Positions 16,946 to 28,147 of a DNA stretch of 34,281 nucleotides are shown in pieces. A program made the translations under genes and the position numbers. The notes below the pieces were generated by a model that saw only the letters and a list, made by a program, of their open reading frames with translations, made no database searches and had not been told where the DNA came from. The stretch's first letter is position 1. Each line of letters begins with the position of its first letter. The stretch covers positions 430,979 through 465,259 of the forward strand of contig BFEA01000391.1 of assembly GCA_003427395.1 (NCBI GenBank), given 5' to 3'. This DNA is from Chara braunii. Lineage: Eukaryota > Streptophyta > Charophyceae > Charales > Characeae.

Positions 16946-17834
16946 AAAGTAGTTGAGGGGAACCATGAACAAGCATGAACAAGAGTTGCGATTTGCTCCT
17001 AAGTGAAGAAGTGGAGAGGAGGAGAGGGAAGAGTGAGTGAAACTCTCTGAAATGCACGAAATCACAAGGTGGGAAGTGACGCTTCACATAGGAGTGAAGA
17101 AGAGGACAAAACAAGAGAGAAACATCATCCAAACACTAGAGAAAACACAGACAAGAGTTGCGAATTGCTCCCAAGTGAAGAAGTGGAGAGAAAGGAAGAG
17201 AAGAGTGAGTGAAATTCTCACAAATGCAGGAAATCACAAGGTGGGAAGTGACGCTTCCCATGGGAGTGAAGAAAAGGACAAAACAAGAGAGAAACATCAT
17301 TCAAACACTAGAGAAGACACAAACAACAGCTGCGATTTGCTCCCAAGTGAAGAAGTGGAGAGAAAGGGAGCGAAGAGTGAGTGAAACTTCTCTCAAATAC
17401 ATGAAATCACAAGGTGGAAAGTGACGCTTCACATGAGAGTGAAGAAAAGGACAACACAAGAGAGAAACATCCTCCAAACACTAGAGAAAACACAAACAAG
17501 AGTTGCGATTTGCTCCCAAGTGAAGAGATGGAGAGAAAGTGAGAGATGAGTGAGTGAAACTCACTCAAATGCATGAAATCACAAGGGGGTAGTGACGCTT
17601 CACATGGGAGTGAAGAAAATAACAAAACAAGAGAGAAACATCATCCAAACACTAGAGAAAACACAAACAAGACTTGCGATTTGCTCCCAAGTGAAGAAGT
17701 GGAGAGAAAGGGAGAGAAGAGTGAGTGAAACTCTCTCAAATGCAGGAAATCACAAGGTGGGAAGTGACGCTTTACATAGGAGTGAAGAAAATGACAAAAC
17801 AAGAGAGAAACATCATCAAAACACTAAAGAAGAC
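16946..17834. repeat. 172-bp satellite array, left part (about 5 units)
   Basis: The anchor TTGCGATTTGCTCC and its variants occur at about 16985, 17157, 17329, 17502 and 17673, spacings 172, 172, 173 and 171. Each unit has AAGTGAAGAAGTGGAGAG, GTGAGTGAAA, CACAAGGTGGGAAGTGACGC and AACAAGAGAGAAACATCATC. The period is near nucleosomal length, common in centromeric satellites of plants and animals; location at a centromere is not shown. Open frames here are artefacts of the repeat. Confidence 0.92.
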
Positions 17835-19127
17835 GAGCGATGGTTAACAACACACACTATTTACAGGTCACTTTCAACCCACCAAATGGGTGGATGGGGG
17901 TACCCGAAACCCCTTTCAGAAGTTTAAGCCACTTCAGCGGTTTCAAGTCCCCACCTTAAATTCTTGAAATGACCTGAAGTGGCTGNATTCTTGAAATGAC
18001 CTGAAGTGGCTGAAGCTTCTGAAAGGGGTTTCAGGTAACCCCATCCAAATGGTTGGATGGGGGTACCCGAAACCCCTTTCAAAAGTTTTAACCACTTCAG
18101 TGGTTTCAGGTCCCCACCTGAAATTTCTGAAATGACCTGAAGCGGTTGAAGCTTCTGAAATGGGTTTCAGGTACTCCCACCCAAATGGTTGGATTGGGGT
18201 ACTCAAAACCCATTTCAGAAGCTTCAGCCACTTTAGCAGTTTCATGTCCCCACCTGAAATTCCTGAAATTATCTGAGGTGGTTGAAGCTTCTGAAAAGGG
18301 TTTCAACTACCCCCATCCAAATGGTTGAATGGGGGTACCCGAAACCCTTTTTAGAAGCTTCAGCCACTTCAGCGGCTTCAGGTTCCCACCTGAAATTCCT
18401 GAAATGACCAGAAGTGGCTGAAGCTTCTAAAAGGGGTTTCAGGTACCCCTATCCAAATAGTTGGATTGAGATATTTGAAACCTCTTTCAGAAGCTTCAAC
18501 CACTTCAGCGGTTTCAGGTCCCCACCTGAAATTCTTGAAATGACCTGAAGTGGCTGAAGATTCTGAAAGCGGTTTCAGGTACCCCCATCCACATGGTTGG
18601 ATGGGGGTACCCAGAACCCCTTTCAGAAACTTCAACCACTTCAGCGGTTTCAGGTCCCCACCTGAAATTCCTGAAATGACCTAAAGTGGTTGAAGTTTCT
18701 TAAAAGGGTTTCAGGTACCCCAATCCAAATGGTTGGATGAGAATACCCGAAAACCCTTTCAAAAGTCTCGGCCACTTCAGTAGTTTCAGGTCCGCACCTC
18801 AAATTCCTGAAATGATATGAAGTGGCTGAAACTTCTGAAAAGGGTTTGAGGTACCCCCATCCAACCATTTGGACGGGGGTACCTTAAACCCCTTTCAGAA
18901 ACTTCAGTCACTTGAGCGGTTTCATATCCCCACCTGAAATTCCTGAAATGATCTAAAGTGGCTGAAAAAACAGGCAGAAAAAAAAAAAAGAAAAAACACA
19001 TATAAAACTTGTCCTCCCAACCACCCGAACTGAAATGACATGAAGTGCCTTCAGGCCATTTCAGCGGTTTCAGACCATTTCAGAATCTTTCATTCTGAAA
19101 TTTCAGGTGGCCGTTAACCATTAGTGG
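17835..19127. mobile_element. Foldback-like insertion made of 136-bp palindromic units
   Basis: It interrupts the 172-bp satellite and is flanked by AGAAGAC at 17828-17834 and again at 19128-19134, as in a target-site duplication. Removing it and one AGAAGAC restores the satellite unit. Terminal inverted motifs are ATGGTTAAC (17840-17848) and GTTAACCAT (19113-19121). The inside is a tandem array whose hairpin centre (CATCCAA-ATGG-TTGGATG) recurs at about 18051, 18187, 18323, 18459, 18595 and 18731, exactly 136 apart. Each unit has a second palindrome around TTTCAGGT-CCCC-ACCTGAAA. No transposase is encoded; mobility would need help from elsewhere. The closest known layout is foldback elements with repeat-built inverted ends. 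Confidence 0.65.
17960..18012. other. Assembly join: N flanked by a 26-bp exact duplication
   Basis: The same 26 bases (starting ATTCTTGAAATGACC) stand at 17960-17985 and 17987-18012 with one N between. The distance between hairpin centres across this point is 163, that is 136 + 27. Removing 26 bases and the N restores the perfect period, so this is most likely a contig overlap left unmerged. Confidence 0.8.
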
Positions 19128-19440
19128 AGAAGACACAAACAAGAGTTGCGATTTGCTCTCAAGTGAAGAAGTGGGGAAAAAGGGAGAGAAGAGTGAGTGA
19201 AATTCCCTCAAATGCAGGAACTCACAAAGGGGGAAGTGACACTTCACATGAGAGTGGAGAAATTGACTAAATAAGAGGTAATCATCATCAAAACACTAGA
19301 TTAAGCAAACACAAGAGTTGCAATTTGCTCCTAAGTGAAGAAATGGAGAGAAAGGGAGAGAAGAGTGAGTGAAATTCACTCAAATGCATGAAATTACAAG
19401 GGGGGAAGTGGCGATTCACATGGGAGTGAAGAATGAGCCC
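19128..19440. repeat. 172-bp satellite array, right part (about 2 units)
   Basis: The anchors TTGCGATTTGCTC (19145) and TTGCAATTTGCTCC (19317) are 172 apart. The array resumes at the same unit position where it was interrupted at 17834. Confidence 0.88.
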
Positions 19441-19507
19441 ATGGGGAGATCATTACTAGTGAGAAGGCTCCCTACCATCTACTCTAAGCTTAGAAAAGTT
19501 CCTATGG

Positions 19508-19591
19508 AGAGAGAGAGAGAGAGGGTGAAGAACAAATGAGTGGAATATGAATAAGAGATCATTGGGAGAGTAGGAAAAGAAAGGGAAAGGG

Positions 19592-19624
<33 letters not shown>

Positions 19625-19680
19625 ATAAAAGAAGAAAAAGAAGAAGAAGAAGAAAAAAAAGAAGATGAAGGAGGAGAATC
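19508..19680. repeat. GA and (GAA)n/(AAG)n purine tract
   Basis: Short GA run (about 19508-19523), then AAG/GAA-rich sequence to 19680. Reading frames here give Lys/Glu or Leu/Phe runs only. Confidence 0.85.
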
Positions 19681-19739
19681 TTCTCCTTTCCACTCACCTC
19701 CTTAGTGTCTTGGAGATGGAGCACCAACCTTGATGAAGT

Positions 19740-22560
19740 TTATCCCTTCTTTGCACAAGTATCACCGCCTCTTCCTCTTCCTTACAGCCAGGGGGCTATG
19801 GCGGATCACCTCCCTAGGCCAGCCTCACTACCACTAACCTCTAGAGCTCCCTCCACTAGCTCACAATCTCCTCTAAGCTCTCAAACTGGCAGGGGGTTCC
19901 CTCTCCTCTCTCCAAGTGAGAAAAGTACTCCTTTGAGCTCACTTGGGCAGCATGGGCACTCCTCATGCAAATGTGAGTGTGGAGGACTGAATCCTCAGCT
20001 TATGTAGGTTGAAACTAGCACTCCGGCCAGCCCATGGGCCTCCCCATATGCCTTGAGGTGAACCAAAGTAACCCCAAAGCAAAATTTCACCACTAGGCTC
20101 TTCCGAAGGTACCTGGGCCTTATTTTGGCCAAGTACATGCAGTCCGAGTGGTTGGTACCAACTCGGATTGCCTCTTGGCCTCCTTCAGCCTCTTTTTCAT
20201 TTTCAAAATGCTGCCCCCTTAGGTCCTAATGCCCAAGGGGCAGCCTCACTTGAGGCGTAGAGAGTTTTTTTCTCGATTTTTTCAGTTTCTATCCTGTTTT
20301 CGATAGGTCGAGGTATTTCCCCATGCCTCAGAGCCTTTTCAGCCTTGGATCTGGCTGAGATCCAAGACCAACAATACCCCTTGCTATGCCCAAGTAGTCC
20401 TTGCTTCAAATTTGAGTCCCTAAGCTCACTTTTTCAATTTTTGGTGCATCTAGCCCTCTTTTTGGGTCAAATGCACAGTTTTTTATTTTTCTCTCTTCGA
20501 TTTCTTTCGATTTTGTGTTGCCAACCTATTCCGGAGTTGGCCGTTTGGGTAGGCTTCATAAAAAACGTCCATATTCCCTCCTCCATGGATCTGAATCTCA
20601 GATTCATGGCCCAAAAGAAAACTGGTCATTTTTCCTTTGCATTTTCTCTTGATTTTGCCTTTTCAATTCAAATTTTGTGGAGATATTGCCCCAAGGGTCA
20701 TATCTCTGCGTTCCGGATTGCCCTCCTTGAATCTTGGGGGGATAAGGTCACAGTATGGATCTGCCAGTCCCTACTATGCAAGTCTCAATAGGCCCGACAC
20801 ATTCTCCTCTACTCTTTTCTCCCCCTTCGTCTCATTCTCCCTCCATTTTTTTTTATTTTTATTTTTTTTCTTTTATTTCTGATGTGACAAGTATCAAGCC
20901 GTTGTTGAACCTTTTTCTAGGCCATAGATCTTCATCTATGGCCAGATTCAAACTCAACAGTCGGTCGTTATATCTCGGATCACAATAATGAAGCTCCCAC
21001 ACTCAAGGGGGCTTCATTTTGTCTCCGTTACTCTCAATTTTGGTCCCTCTTTGCTCCGTTTTCTTTTTGACAGCCTTTTTTTTTATGTTGAGGCCCTTGG
21101 GGATCTATTTTCTCATACCTAGCTCGTTCGAAATACCCCGGACTGCTAGACAACCCTTCCATCATCAGTATTTGCTTTCTTTTCTCTCACGGCTCTCCCA
21201 CTTGATCCAACTAGTGCTTACACTAGTGGTGCTAATATTTTCCACCATCTAGATCTTGATCTCGATGGTGCCTTTTGCTTTGTGCGGCCATCCCTCATGT
21301 TGGTTCATGGTTACCTTAAGACAACTCAAGTCCCCGCCACTCTCCCTGTATTAGTTCCATTTTTTTGTCCCGCCGGTAGTCTCGCCGGCGCGTGTCCCAT
21401 TTTTCGACTATTTTTATTTGGGCTCACTTAGTTTCCGGTAATGTCCCGGATGATGTCCCATTTTTATATTGGGACATCCTTGTCCTTGGCGGTTTCAATA
21501 TCCCTTCCTTAGATGCCCCATGTGTGCCAATTATTCTTGGTCGCGATATTTCATTTCCCGGTTGTCGTCTACCGTATTTATTTGCCCCATGCCGAAATCA
21601 CTCTTTTCTAGCCTTTTGCGCTTGTTATGGCTCATTTTTTCTTAGCCTAGGTATCCTTATGCAGTTCGATATTTCTCGGACTGCAATTATGGTCATTTTC
21701 CTAGTCCCACAGCCCCACAATTTATCCCATGTTGAAAGAAAATAAAGCGCTCAATTCTCAAGTGCATCCGGGCTCAATATTGGCTCTAGATGCAGCTAAA
21801 ACATATGTTTTTCCTTCCATATGCAGTCTGTTGTAACTCGGACTGCAATAGGGGTCAATTTCATAGTCCATTGCCCCACAACTAGCCCAAAACTGAAGGA
21901 AAAATAAACGGTCAACTTTCAAGTGTATCAGGATTCAATTTTGTCTCTGGATGTATCGAAAACATGTGTTTCTCTTCCCGCATGTAATCCGTTGTATTTC
22001 GGTTGCATGGGGCCTTGATTTTTTTTTATTTTCTCTGCAAAATCAAGAGAAAATCAAGGTCCTTTGCAACCGCCATATTCTAGAATGTATCTGGTCACGG
22101 ATGTATCTCCCCAAACATTCGTTTTTTACCGTTAAGACCTTTTTTTTTTTTTTTTTTTTTCTCTTTTCTTTTTTTTTTTTTTTCCTCCTTTCTTGGACAG
22201 TAGGGACCTGCCAGTCCCTACTTGTGGCAGTCCCTACTGACGACCAACTCACTCACTCCCACCACTCTTTTTGTCTTATTCTCCCCCATTTTCTTTTCTT
22301 TTCTCTCTTTTTTCTAGCATGTCAAGTATCAAGTGGCCGTTAAGGCCCTTTTCTAGNNNNNNNNNNNNNNNNTTCCTTACATTGTTATGCTTGCCACAAA
22401 ATCTTCTTTTTTTTATCATTTTTCCTCCTTTCTTGGACAGTAGGGACCTACCAGTCCCTACTTGTGGCAGTCCCTGATGACGGCCCCCCACTCATTCGCG
22501 ATGTCCTCATCGTGCACCAGTCTTCTGTCTGTAGGGAGGGTCTGGAGGGGCAGGCGAAGG
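19740..22560. other. Pyrimidine-rich non-coding stretch with diverged internal copies and a gap
   Basis: No frame shows a known domain. Two modules are repeated. 'CTAT..CAAGTATCAAG..CGTT..GG' type sequence occurs near 20880-20925 and 22315-22356. A ~54-bp block ending GGCAGTCCCT occurs at about 22183 and 22424, with a related fragment near 20763. A pair of similar ATCTCGGACTGCAAT..GGTCA segments occurs near 21672 and 21836. A 16-base N gap is at 22357-22372. This may be an old long-terminal-repeat or untranslated region of a retroelement, but I could not prove it. Confidence 0.35.
22184..22477. repeat. Repeated hairpin block (AGTAGGGAC/GTCCCTACT), 2 copies, 240 bp apart
   Basis: Each copy carries a perfect 9-bp inverted repeat: AGTAGGGAC (22199-22207; 22439-22447) and GTCCCTACT (22214-22222; 22454-22462) around a 6-base loop (CTGCCA or CTACCA), followed by a third GTCCCT. 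A 16-N gap separates the two copies. Confidence 0.75.
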
Positions 22561-22724
22561 AGAGGGGGTAAGATATATTAGGTAGTTAGTTCGTCAGGGT
22601 CCCTTTTGTCTTTTCTTGTCCTTTCTCGGGGTCTCTTCTAGTCTCTACTCCTTGGGGGGGGGAGAGGTGTGTGGGGGGTCAAGTTCTCTTTTTAGGACTT
22701 CCTTCAGTCTTCTCTCATCTCATT

Positions 22725-23030
22725 CATCACCCTTAGAACATCAAGCCCTTTTTCGGCTTCTTTTGTCTCATTCATCCCCCGAAGTGCATCAAGCTTTTCG
22801 TCTCATTCATCACCCGAAGTGCATCAAGTTTTTCATCCCATTTATCACGCGAAGTGCATCCAACTTCTCGTCTCATTCATCACCCTTAGAACATTCAGCC
22901 CTCTTTTGATTTTTTTCGTCTCATTCATCACCCGAAGTGCATCAAGCTTTTCATATGATTCATCACCCGAAGTGCATGAAGCTTTTCGTTTCATTCATCA
23001 CCCGAAGTGCATCCAACTTTTCGTCTCCCG
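22725..23030. repeat. 35-bp minisatellite (about 8 units)
   Basis: The core CATTCATCACCCGAAGTGCATCA recurs with starts of CATC(A/C)CCC at about 22725, 22773, 22808, 22844, 22879, 22926, 22961 and 22996. Spacing is 35-36, or 47-48 where a 12-bp spacer (CTTAGAACAT... type units) is present. Confidence 0.88.
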
Positions 23031-23279
23031 CCTCTTGCCGCCCATGCTTCTCCCCCGAGCCTTGCCATCCCTAATGTCCTTGACTGATCTCCCTTCCATC
23101 TTGTGTCGATCATGTCCCCTTTTTGGCTTCAGCCACCGTCAGTTCCTCTTTTAATCGGTTCCACGGCCCGTGCAATACGTGCTTCTTGTCATCCCTTCCT
23201 CAATTTCATATTCAACCAACTTTTATACGCATTTCTTTGTATATATTTTACCAGACTTTTCTGAAGCCCCGACTCAATC

Positions 23280-23745
23280 AATTTCACATGCATATCTCAC
23301 GGGCATCTTGCCTAGCTTAGTCATTTCCACATACATTTCTCACGGGCATCTTGCCAGGCTTTCTCAGGTCCAGCTTAGTCATTTCCACATACATTTATCA
23401 CGGGCATCTTGCCAGGTTTTTGCCAGGCCCAGCTTGGTCATTTCCACGTACATTCCTTACGCGCATCTTGCCAGACTTTTCTCAGGCCCAGCTTAATCAT
23501 TTCCACATACATTTCTCACGGGCATCTTGCCATGTTTTTCTCAGGCTCAACTTAATCACTTCCACATACATCTTGCCAGACTTTTCTCAGACCTAACTTA
23601 ATCACTTCCACATACATTTCTCACGGGCATCTTGTCAGACTTTTCTCAGGCCTAGCTTAGTCATTTCTACATACATTTCTCACAAGCATCGTGCCAGGCT
23701 TTTCTCAGGCCCAACTTAGTCATTTCCACATACATTTATTTGTTG
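23280..23745. repeat. 58-59 bp minisatellite (about 8 units)
   Basis: The core TCATTTCCACATACATTTCT + CACGGGCATCTTGCCAG + TTTCTCAGGCCCA + CTTA recurs at about 23321, 23379, 23438, 23497, 23556, 23602, 23660 and 23719. One unit is shortened to 46. Confidence 0.9.
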
Positions 23746-23759
23746 TTCCTTTTGCACGC

Positions 23760-25300
23760 TTTGTTTTTAGGTAGATGACACACTTTCCCCCCACTCAATC
23801 GTGATGTCCCCGTCGCGCAACTGGTTCTCACTTGGAGGTATGCAGACCTTGCCTGCCAACTAAGTAGACGGATGCCGGCCTACCGGCCCCAAAAAAGAAA
23901 GGGTGATCAATCCTCCCCCTGCTGATAACTCACCCCGTCCTCTACTCTAGTCCGGCGGCCACTTCTTTGGAGATGGGCATCATCATTGAGGTACCTCATC
24001 GCATCTGTTAGGCGGGTCCAGTCCACGCCTCCCAGGACCCCATCATACCATACGTGGCTCCCTCGTGGTAAGTTTTATGGATCCGGACTCTTCCTTCTCA
24101 AGAGAGTCGGGACTCTCTATTAGTTTGCAAGTGCAGTTACGAAAACCTCGCGGTTAGTCCCTGGAACGGTTGTAATGCTCCGGCAGGGCGGTGTCAATGC
24201 CCTGTGGTGGTGGCGGATTCCACCCAGTACCTCGCTCCGACCTTCGTTGTGGACAGTGCCGCTTGACTTAGCGCGAGCAGCCTAGGTCGATCCCAAACGG
24301 TCAGGCCATCCCTCAATGACGTGGCGTGTGGTTAGAGAGGGTCATCAAGACTTAGAAGAACAACTTTTCAACCCATCTCGGCGCCCTGGACCTTTTAGGA
24401 ACTCAATGCGAGGCGCAATTTGAACCTTCCGACTAGAGCTCATTGTCGGAGCTGGTTTCGGATGTCAAGCACCGTGACCGATACCTTCATCCTTTAACCT
24501 GGTGTCGTGCTTACGAGGGGCAGGTAGCACTTGGACATTTCCCTACGGGGTAAAGGTCCCGGGGTCGCTGTGCGTGCATCACTATCCCTCTCATGCAGAT
24601 TCCTGAGACCTGAAGAAGAAGGAAGGCTCAATCTCTTGCTATTTCTATGGTCGATCTGCGACCTCTTTTCAAATTGCGTAGGGTCCCCTGTTAATGCAAT
24701 GCAATTTTTAATTCCCATGCAAATGCTCAATCCAATGTTCTTCCCAACTTTTCTCAAGGTTGATTCTTATGGCTGATCCGGTAGCCTCTTTTCAACAAGG
24801 CCACCCTTATGGCCGATCTGGCGGCTTCTTTTGAATAGACCACTTCTCATGACCGACCCGTAGGTCCATCTTTTTTTTCTCAGTTTTCGCTTTTTTAATA
24901 GTCATCCCTTATGACCGTCCTGACGGTCCATGTCCTTCTTATTTTGATGTCCGCCTTTTTTTATCCTACCATGCAATTTGTCTCTTCTCAATCTTATTTC
25001 AAGGTTGGTTTAGTGACCGTCCCCTCGGCCTCTTCTCTTCACACCCGTCATTTTCATCCTTTCTCATGGCTATTTCAATGACCGACATTCCGGCGTTTTT
25101 CCTTTTCACCTTTTCCTCTTTCATCCTTCCTCATGGCTATTTCAATGACCGATCCACCGACCTTCTTCATTTCACATTTTTCTCATTCCAACTCATTCTC
25201 AATCAGCCTTTTTCAAGCAATCATGCAAGGTGACCCTTCAGAATACACAACCCTTGCTAGGGGTCATTCCCGAATAACCTTGTTGGGATCATTTTTTTCC
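23760..25300. other. Non-coding stretch with diverged short repeats
   Basis: No gene supported. The segment 23800-23830 resembles 22496-22526 (GATGTCC.C.TCG.GCA.C). From about 24765 to 25150, TTATGGC.GATC.GGCGGC and CTCATGGCTATTTCAATGACCGA type segments recur with irregular spacing (for example about 25062 and 25131). This suggests a decayed repetitive region, perhaps retroelement-derived. Confidence 0.35.
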
Positions 25301-25465
25301 ATTCTCAAGTCGAACAACCCGGTTAGGACCATTCCTTTCCATTCTCAATTCGAACAGTTTGGTTAGGGTCATTCCTTTCCATTCTCAAGTCGAACAGTCT
25401 GGTTAGGGTCATTCCTTTCCATTCTCAAGTCGAACAGCCTGGTTAGGATCATTCCTTTCTATTCT
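25301..25465. repeat. 40-bp minisatellite (4 units, exact period)
   Basis: ATTCTCAAGTCGAACA and variants start at 25301, 25341, 25381 and 25421, exactly 40 apart, each followed by GGTTAGG.(C/T)CATTCCTTTCC. A fifth partial start is at 25461. Confidence 0.92.
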
Positions 25466-25699
25466 CAATGCTTAGCGCCCGAGGGTATGGGCTTTGAGGA
25501 CACGGGTCCGATTTTTTACTAGGGAGTTAGGAGGCAGTCATCTTTGCAGTTTTCAGTGTGCCGTATCTTTCTTCTTATTCTCAACATTGTTTTGCTCAAT
25601 TCCATCATCCTCATTCATACACCCGACTTTGTGTCTAGCACCCTAGTGAAGGTTTTTCAACCTCAGGCGGTGCTAGCCCTCCCGGTCGTTCAACCATAG

Positions 25700-27115
25700 A
25701 TCAAGAGCGAGTCCCTCTGTCCTTTGCACTCTTGCTCACTCTCACAACTTTGTCCCTTGTGACATGACCATGACTTGGTCAGATTAGGCTCCTAGGAGAG
25801 GACATCCTCCTGTCTCTCTATCCATAGGTTCCCTAACCTCTCTTGTACTCGTCTGTCATTCAATGCTCTTTCGTGCTTAATTCATCCATATTCATAATTC
25901 TCATCCAAGGTACAATCTTTGTCTTGTCCAAAGCTCACAATTGTCCCATCCCAGCTAGTCTCATACCCTGTGCCCCTTGCCAATGTATTTCTCTCAAGAT
26001 CCATATGAGGTAGCGCATTCAAAAAAGTAGCTCTAATATTGTTTTATTGCCTATTAAGCTAAGGTATTGACTTGTCCCTGTCGTACTCGCCCTCAACAAG
26101 TTCATTCATACTAGTCAAATTTTTCCTCTACTTATTGCAAAAAAAGATAACTCCCGCTAAACTTTTGTCTCATCGTTAGTCCCTCCTTGGGTCGTCAGTC
26201 ATTTGTCTCTCGGGTGCCCACTTGTCGCCGCGCCTGGCTGGTTCGGCTCCCAGGCCGGCGACCATGATCTCTTGTTTCCTCTGTGCAATCTCTCGCAGTT
26301 TTTCCTCACTGTAAAAGTCCAGAGGTGTAACCGCCACTCCGTCCCTCATTAGTTCCCGGGTTTTGATAATCCAATCGTTTGCTTTGTGATAATTGGATTA
26401 TCTTTCTTTCCCTATCTTTCTTTCCCTGTCAGGTTTGGTTTCCTCCGTTTAGCCGTAGCTTTGAATGTGGGGCCCTCTTGTCTTTTTCACGCTTTCTCAC
26501 TCAGCACAACTTTGTCCCTTGCGACACGACTTTGACTTGGTTGGATTAGGCTCCTAGGGGCGGATATCCTTATGCCGCTCTACCCATAGGTTCCCTAAAC
26601 TCTCTTTTACTCAACTGATACTCGGTGCTTTTGCTTGCTCAATCAATCCAAATTCATAGTTTTCATTCCAAACTACAATCATTGTCTCGTTCAAATTTCA
26701 CAATTCAACTGTCCCAACTAGTATCGAATCCATATCGCTTGCCAATGTCATTTCGCACAAAATCCTTTCAAGGTAGCACATCCAAAAGTTGCTCGTAAAA
26801 TATTTTTTTGCCCATCCAAGCTAATTCCTGACTAATCCTTATCAACAATCTTATTCATACTTAGCCAAGCTTTTCTATTTTTAAACACAATGTTTTTCAA
26901 AATACGCCCCAAGCTTAATCTCTTTCATTGTCATCAGTCCTTTGCCGCTTGGGCACCCGTTCGTCGTTGCGTTTTGCTGGCATCTCGGCTCCCAGGCCGG
27001 CAGCCAAAATTTCTCCTTTTCTCTTTGCAATCTCTTGCAATTCTTCCTCGCTATAAAAGTTCAGCGGTGTAACCGCCACTCCGACCTTTATTAGTTTTCT
27101 GGTCTTTATGATCCA
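25700..27115. repeat. Diverged ~750-bp tandem duplication
   Basis: Collinear matches link 25.7-26.37 kb with 26.47-27.12 kb. Examples are ACAACTTTGTCCCTTG (25744; 26506), GATTAGGCTCCTAGG, CCATAGGTTCCCTAA, TCCCAGGCCGGC and GGTGTAACCGCCACTCCG (about 26324; 27066). Offsets drift from 762 to 742, so small indels have accumulated. No protein is evident. It could be the two terminal repeats or duplicated untranslated regions of a retroelement, but their adjacency favours a plain tandem duplication. Confidence 0.7.
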
Positions 27116-27147
27116 GCGTGATTAATCACACTAACCGATTGTTCAAA

Positions 27148-27850
27148 CTAATGACTGGGTGTTGGTCCGAACTCTTCCTCCCATTTGGAGGGTCCTTGCT
27201 TTGGCCCGCTTGTTGAAGGTTGTACTTCTTCCCTGGGCCTTGAGATCTCGTCCGTTTTATCGCCATTACTGATGACAATGACTTCCTGCACCTCATCATC
27301 ACTCTCATTTTCTTTCTCCCGTACAGAGTTGAACTCACCCGTAAAGTTCTCAGGGATGAAGTTGAAATGGATGTTCATCCTTCTTTCGTATCCCTCTTCG
27401 AATTCCGCATACCCTCTCCCACAATTGTCGTACCCACTTCGGGCATCTTCCTCACTTCTCTCAGAACCGTCTTGCATGCTATGTCTTTGCTCCTCCCTTC
27501 TTTTCCAACTGTGATGTATGCTTTCTCTTTCTTCACCCCTTCTTTCTCCATTGTCCTGCACATTTTGTCTTTCTTCATTACCTCTCTCACTGCTGTCACG
27601 CACATTTTGTTTTTTTTCTTCCCTTCTCTTACAACTGTCACTCGTACCTTGTCTTCCTTCATCTTTTTTCTCCTCCTCTCTTTGCTCCTCTATTTCTTCC
27701 TCAAACAAGGGTTGTAATTCCGCGTCTTCTTTAAGGGGCGAGGGCTTGCTAACCAACAACTTTCTCTTTCTTCTCCCTCGTGACCGTCTTGGTTGCGGGT
27801 CTATGAACAGTATCGGTCTTTGTCTGTCCCGTCGCCTCTCTGGCCTTCGT
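27148..27850 (-). CDS. Open frame with six 14-residue charged repeats; function unknown
   Basis: On the minus strand a frame is open from about 27850 to the stop at 27148. The 203 codons below 27759 are the clearest part. Residues about 44-127 of that part form six 14-residue (42-bp) repeats of the type (S/N)-x-(E/K)-R-x-E-E-x-R-x-x-x-x-D, for example SSERGNEERQNVQD and SWKRREEQRHSMQD. The C-terminal third is acidic (ESDDEVQEVIVISNGD) and proline-rich at the end. An ATG in the neighbouring frame (about 27852) opens ~34 codons in a similar basic style, so a one-base frameshift near 27770 may split the original start. It lies just downstream of the retroelement pol on the same strand, so it may be an accessory or gag-like frame. 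No known domain is recognised. Confidence 0.35.
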
Positions 27851-27859
27851 CATTAATCT

Positions 27860-28147
27860 TCGAAAGGCGTGTTCGCGCGGTTGATATCATTCTCGTTGTT
27901 GAGTTTCATCTTCTCTTGAGGTTTTCCCTATGCCTGTCATCACAAGGAAACAAAAACCCCAGTCCATATTCCCAATGCAGAGCCTCATCCAGACAGTAAC
28001 AAAAGCAAAACCCCCTTTCCTTATGATGACAACATTGCCCAAATTTTCAAGTGTGCACCCCTTTGCCAAGTTTCCGTTTATGCATATTCATGAAATGAGT
28101 CGTTCCGCATTTCCCACTTGAATCCCATCCATCCTTTCAAAAGTTAT
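27860..28147. other. No gene seen
   Basis: Spacer between the charged-repeat frame and the 50-bp minisatellite. I found only short frames without motifs. Confidence 0.4.

Noticed and set aside
17037-18245. Open frames in the 172-bp and 136-bp arrays
   Set aside because: Each is a shadow of the repeat unit; similar frames appear in every unit.
19705-20007. 100-codon frame at 19.7 kb
   Set aside because: Ser/Pro/Leu-rich chance frame, no motif, no splice context.
25700-27115. Pair of LTRs of the pol element
   Set aside because: The two copies are adjacent on one side of pol rather than flanking it, and no TG...CA ends or target duplication was found.
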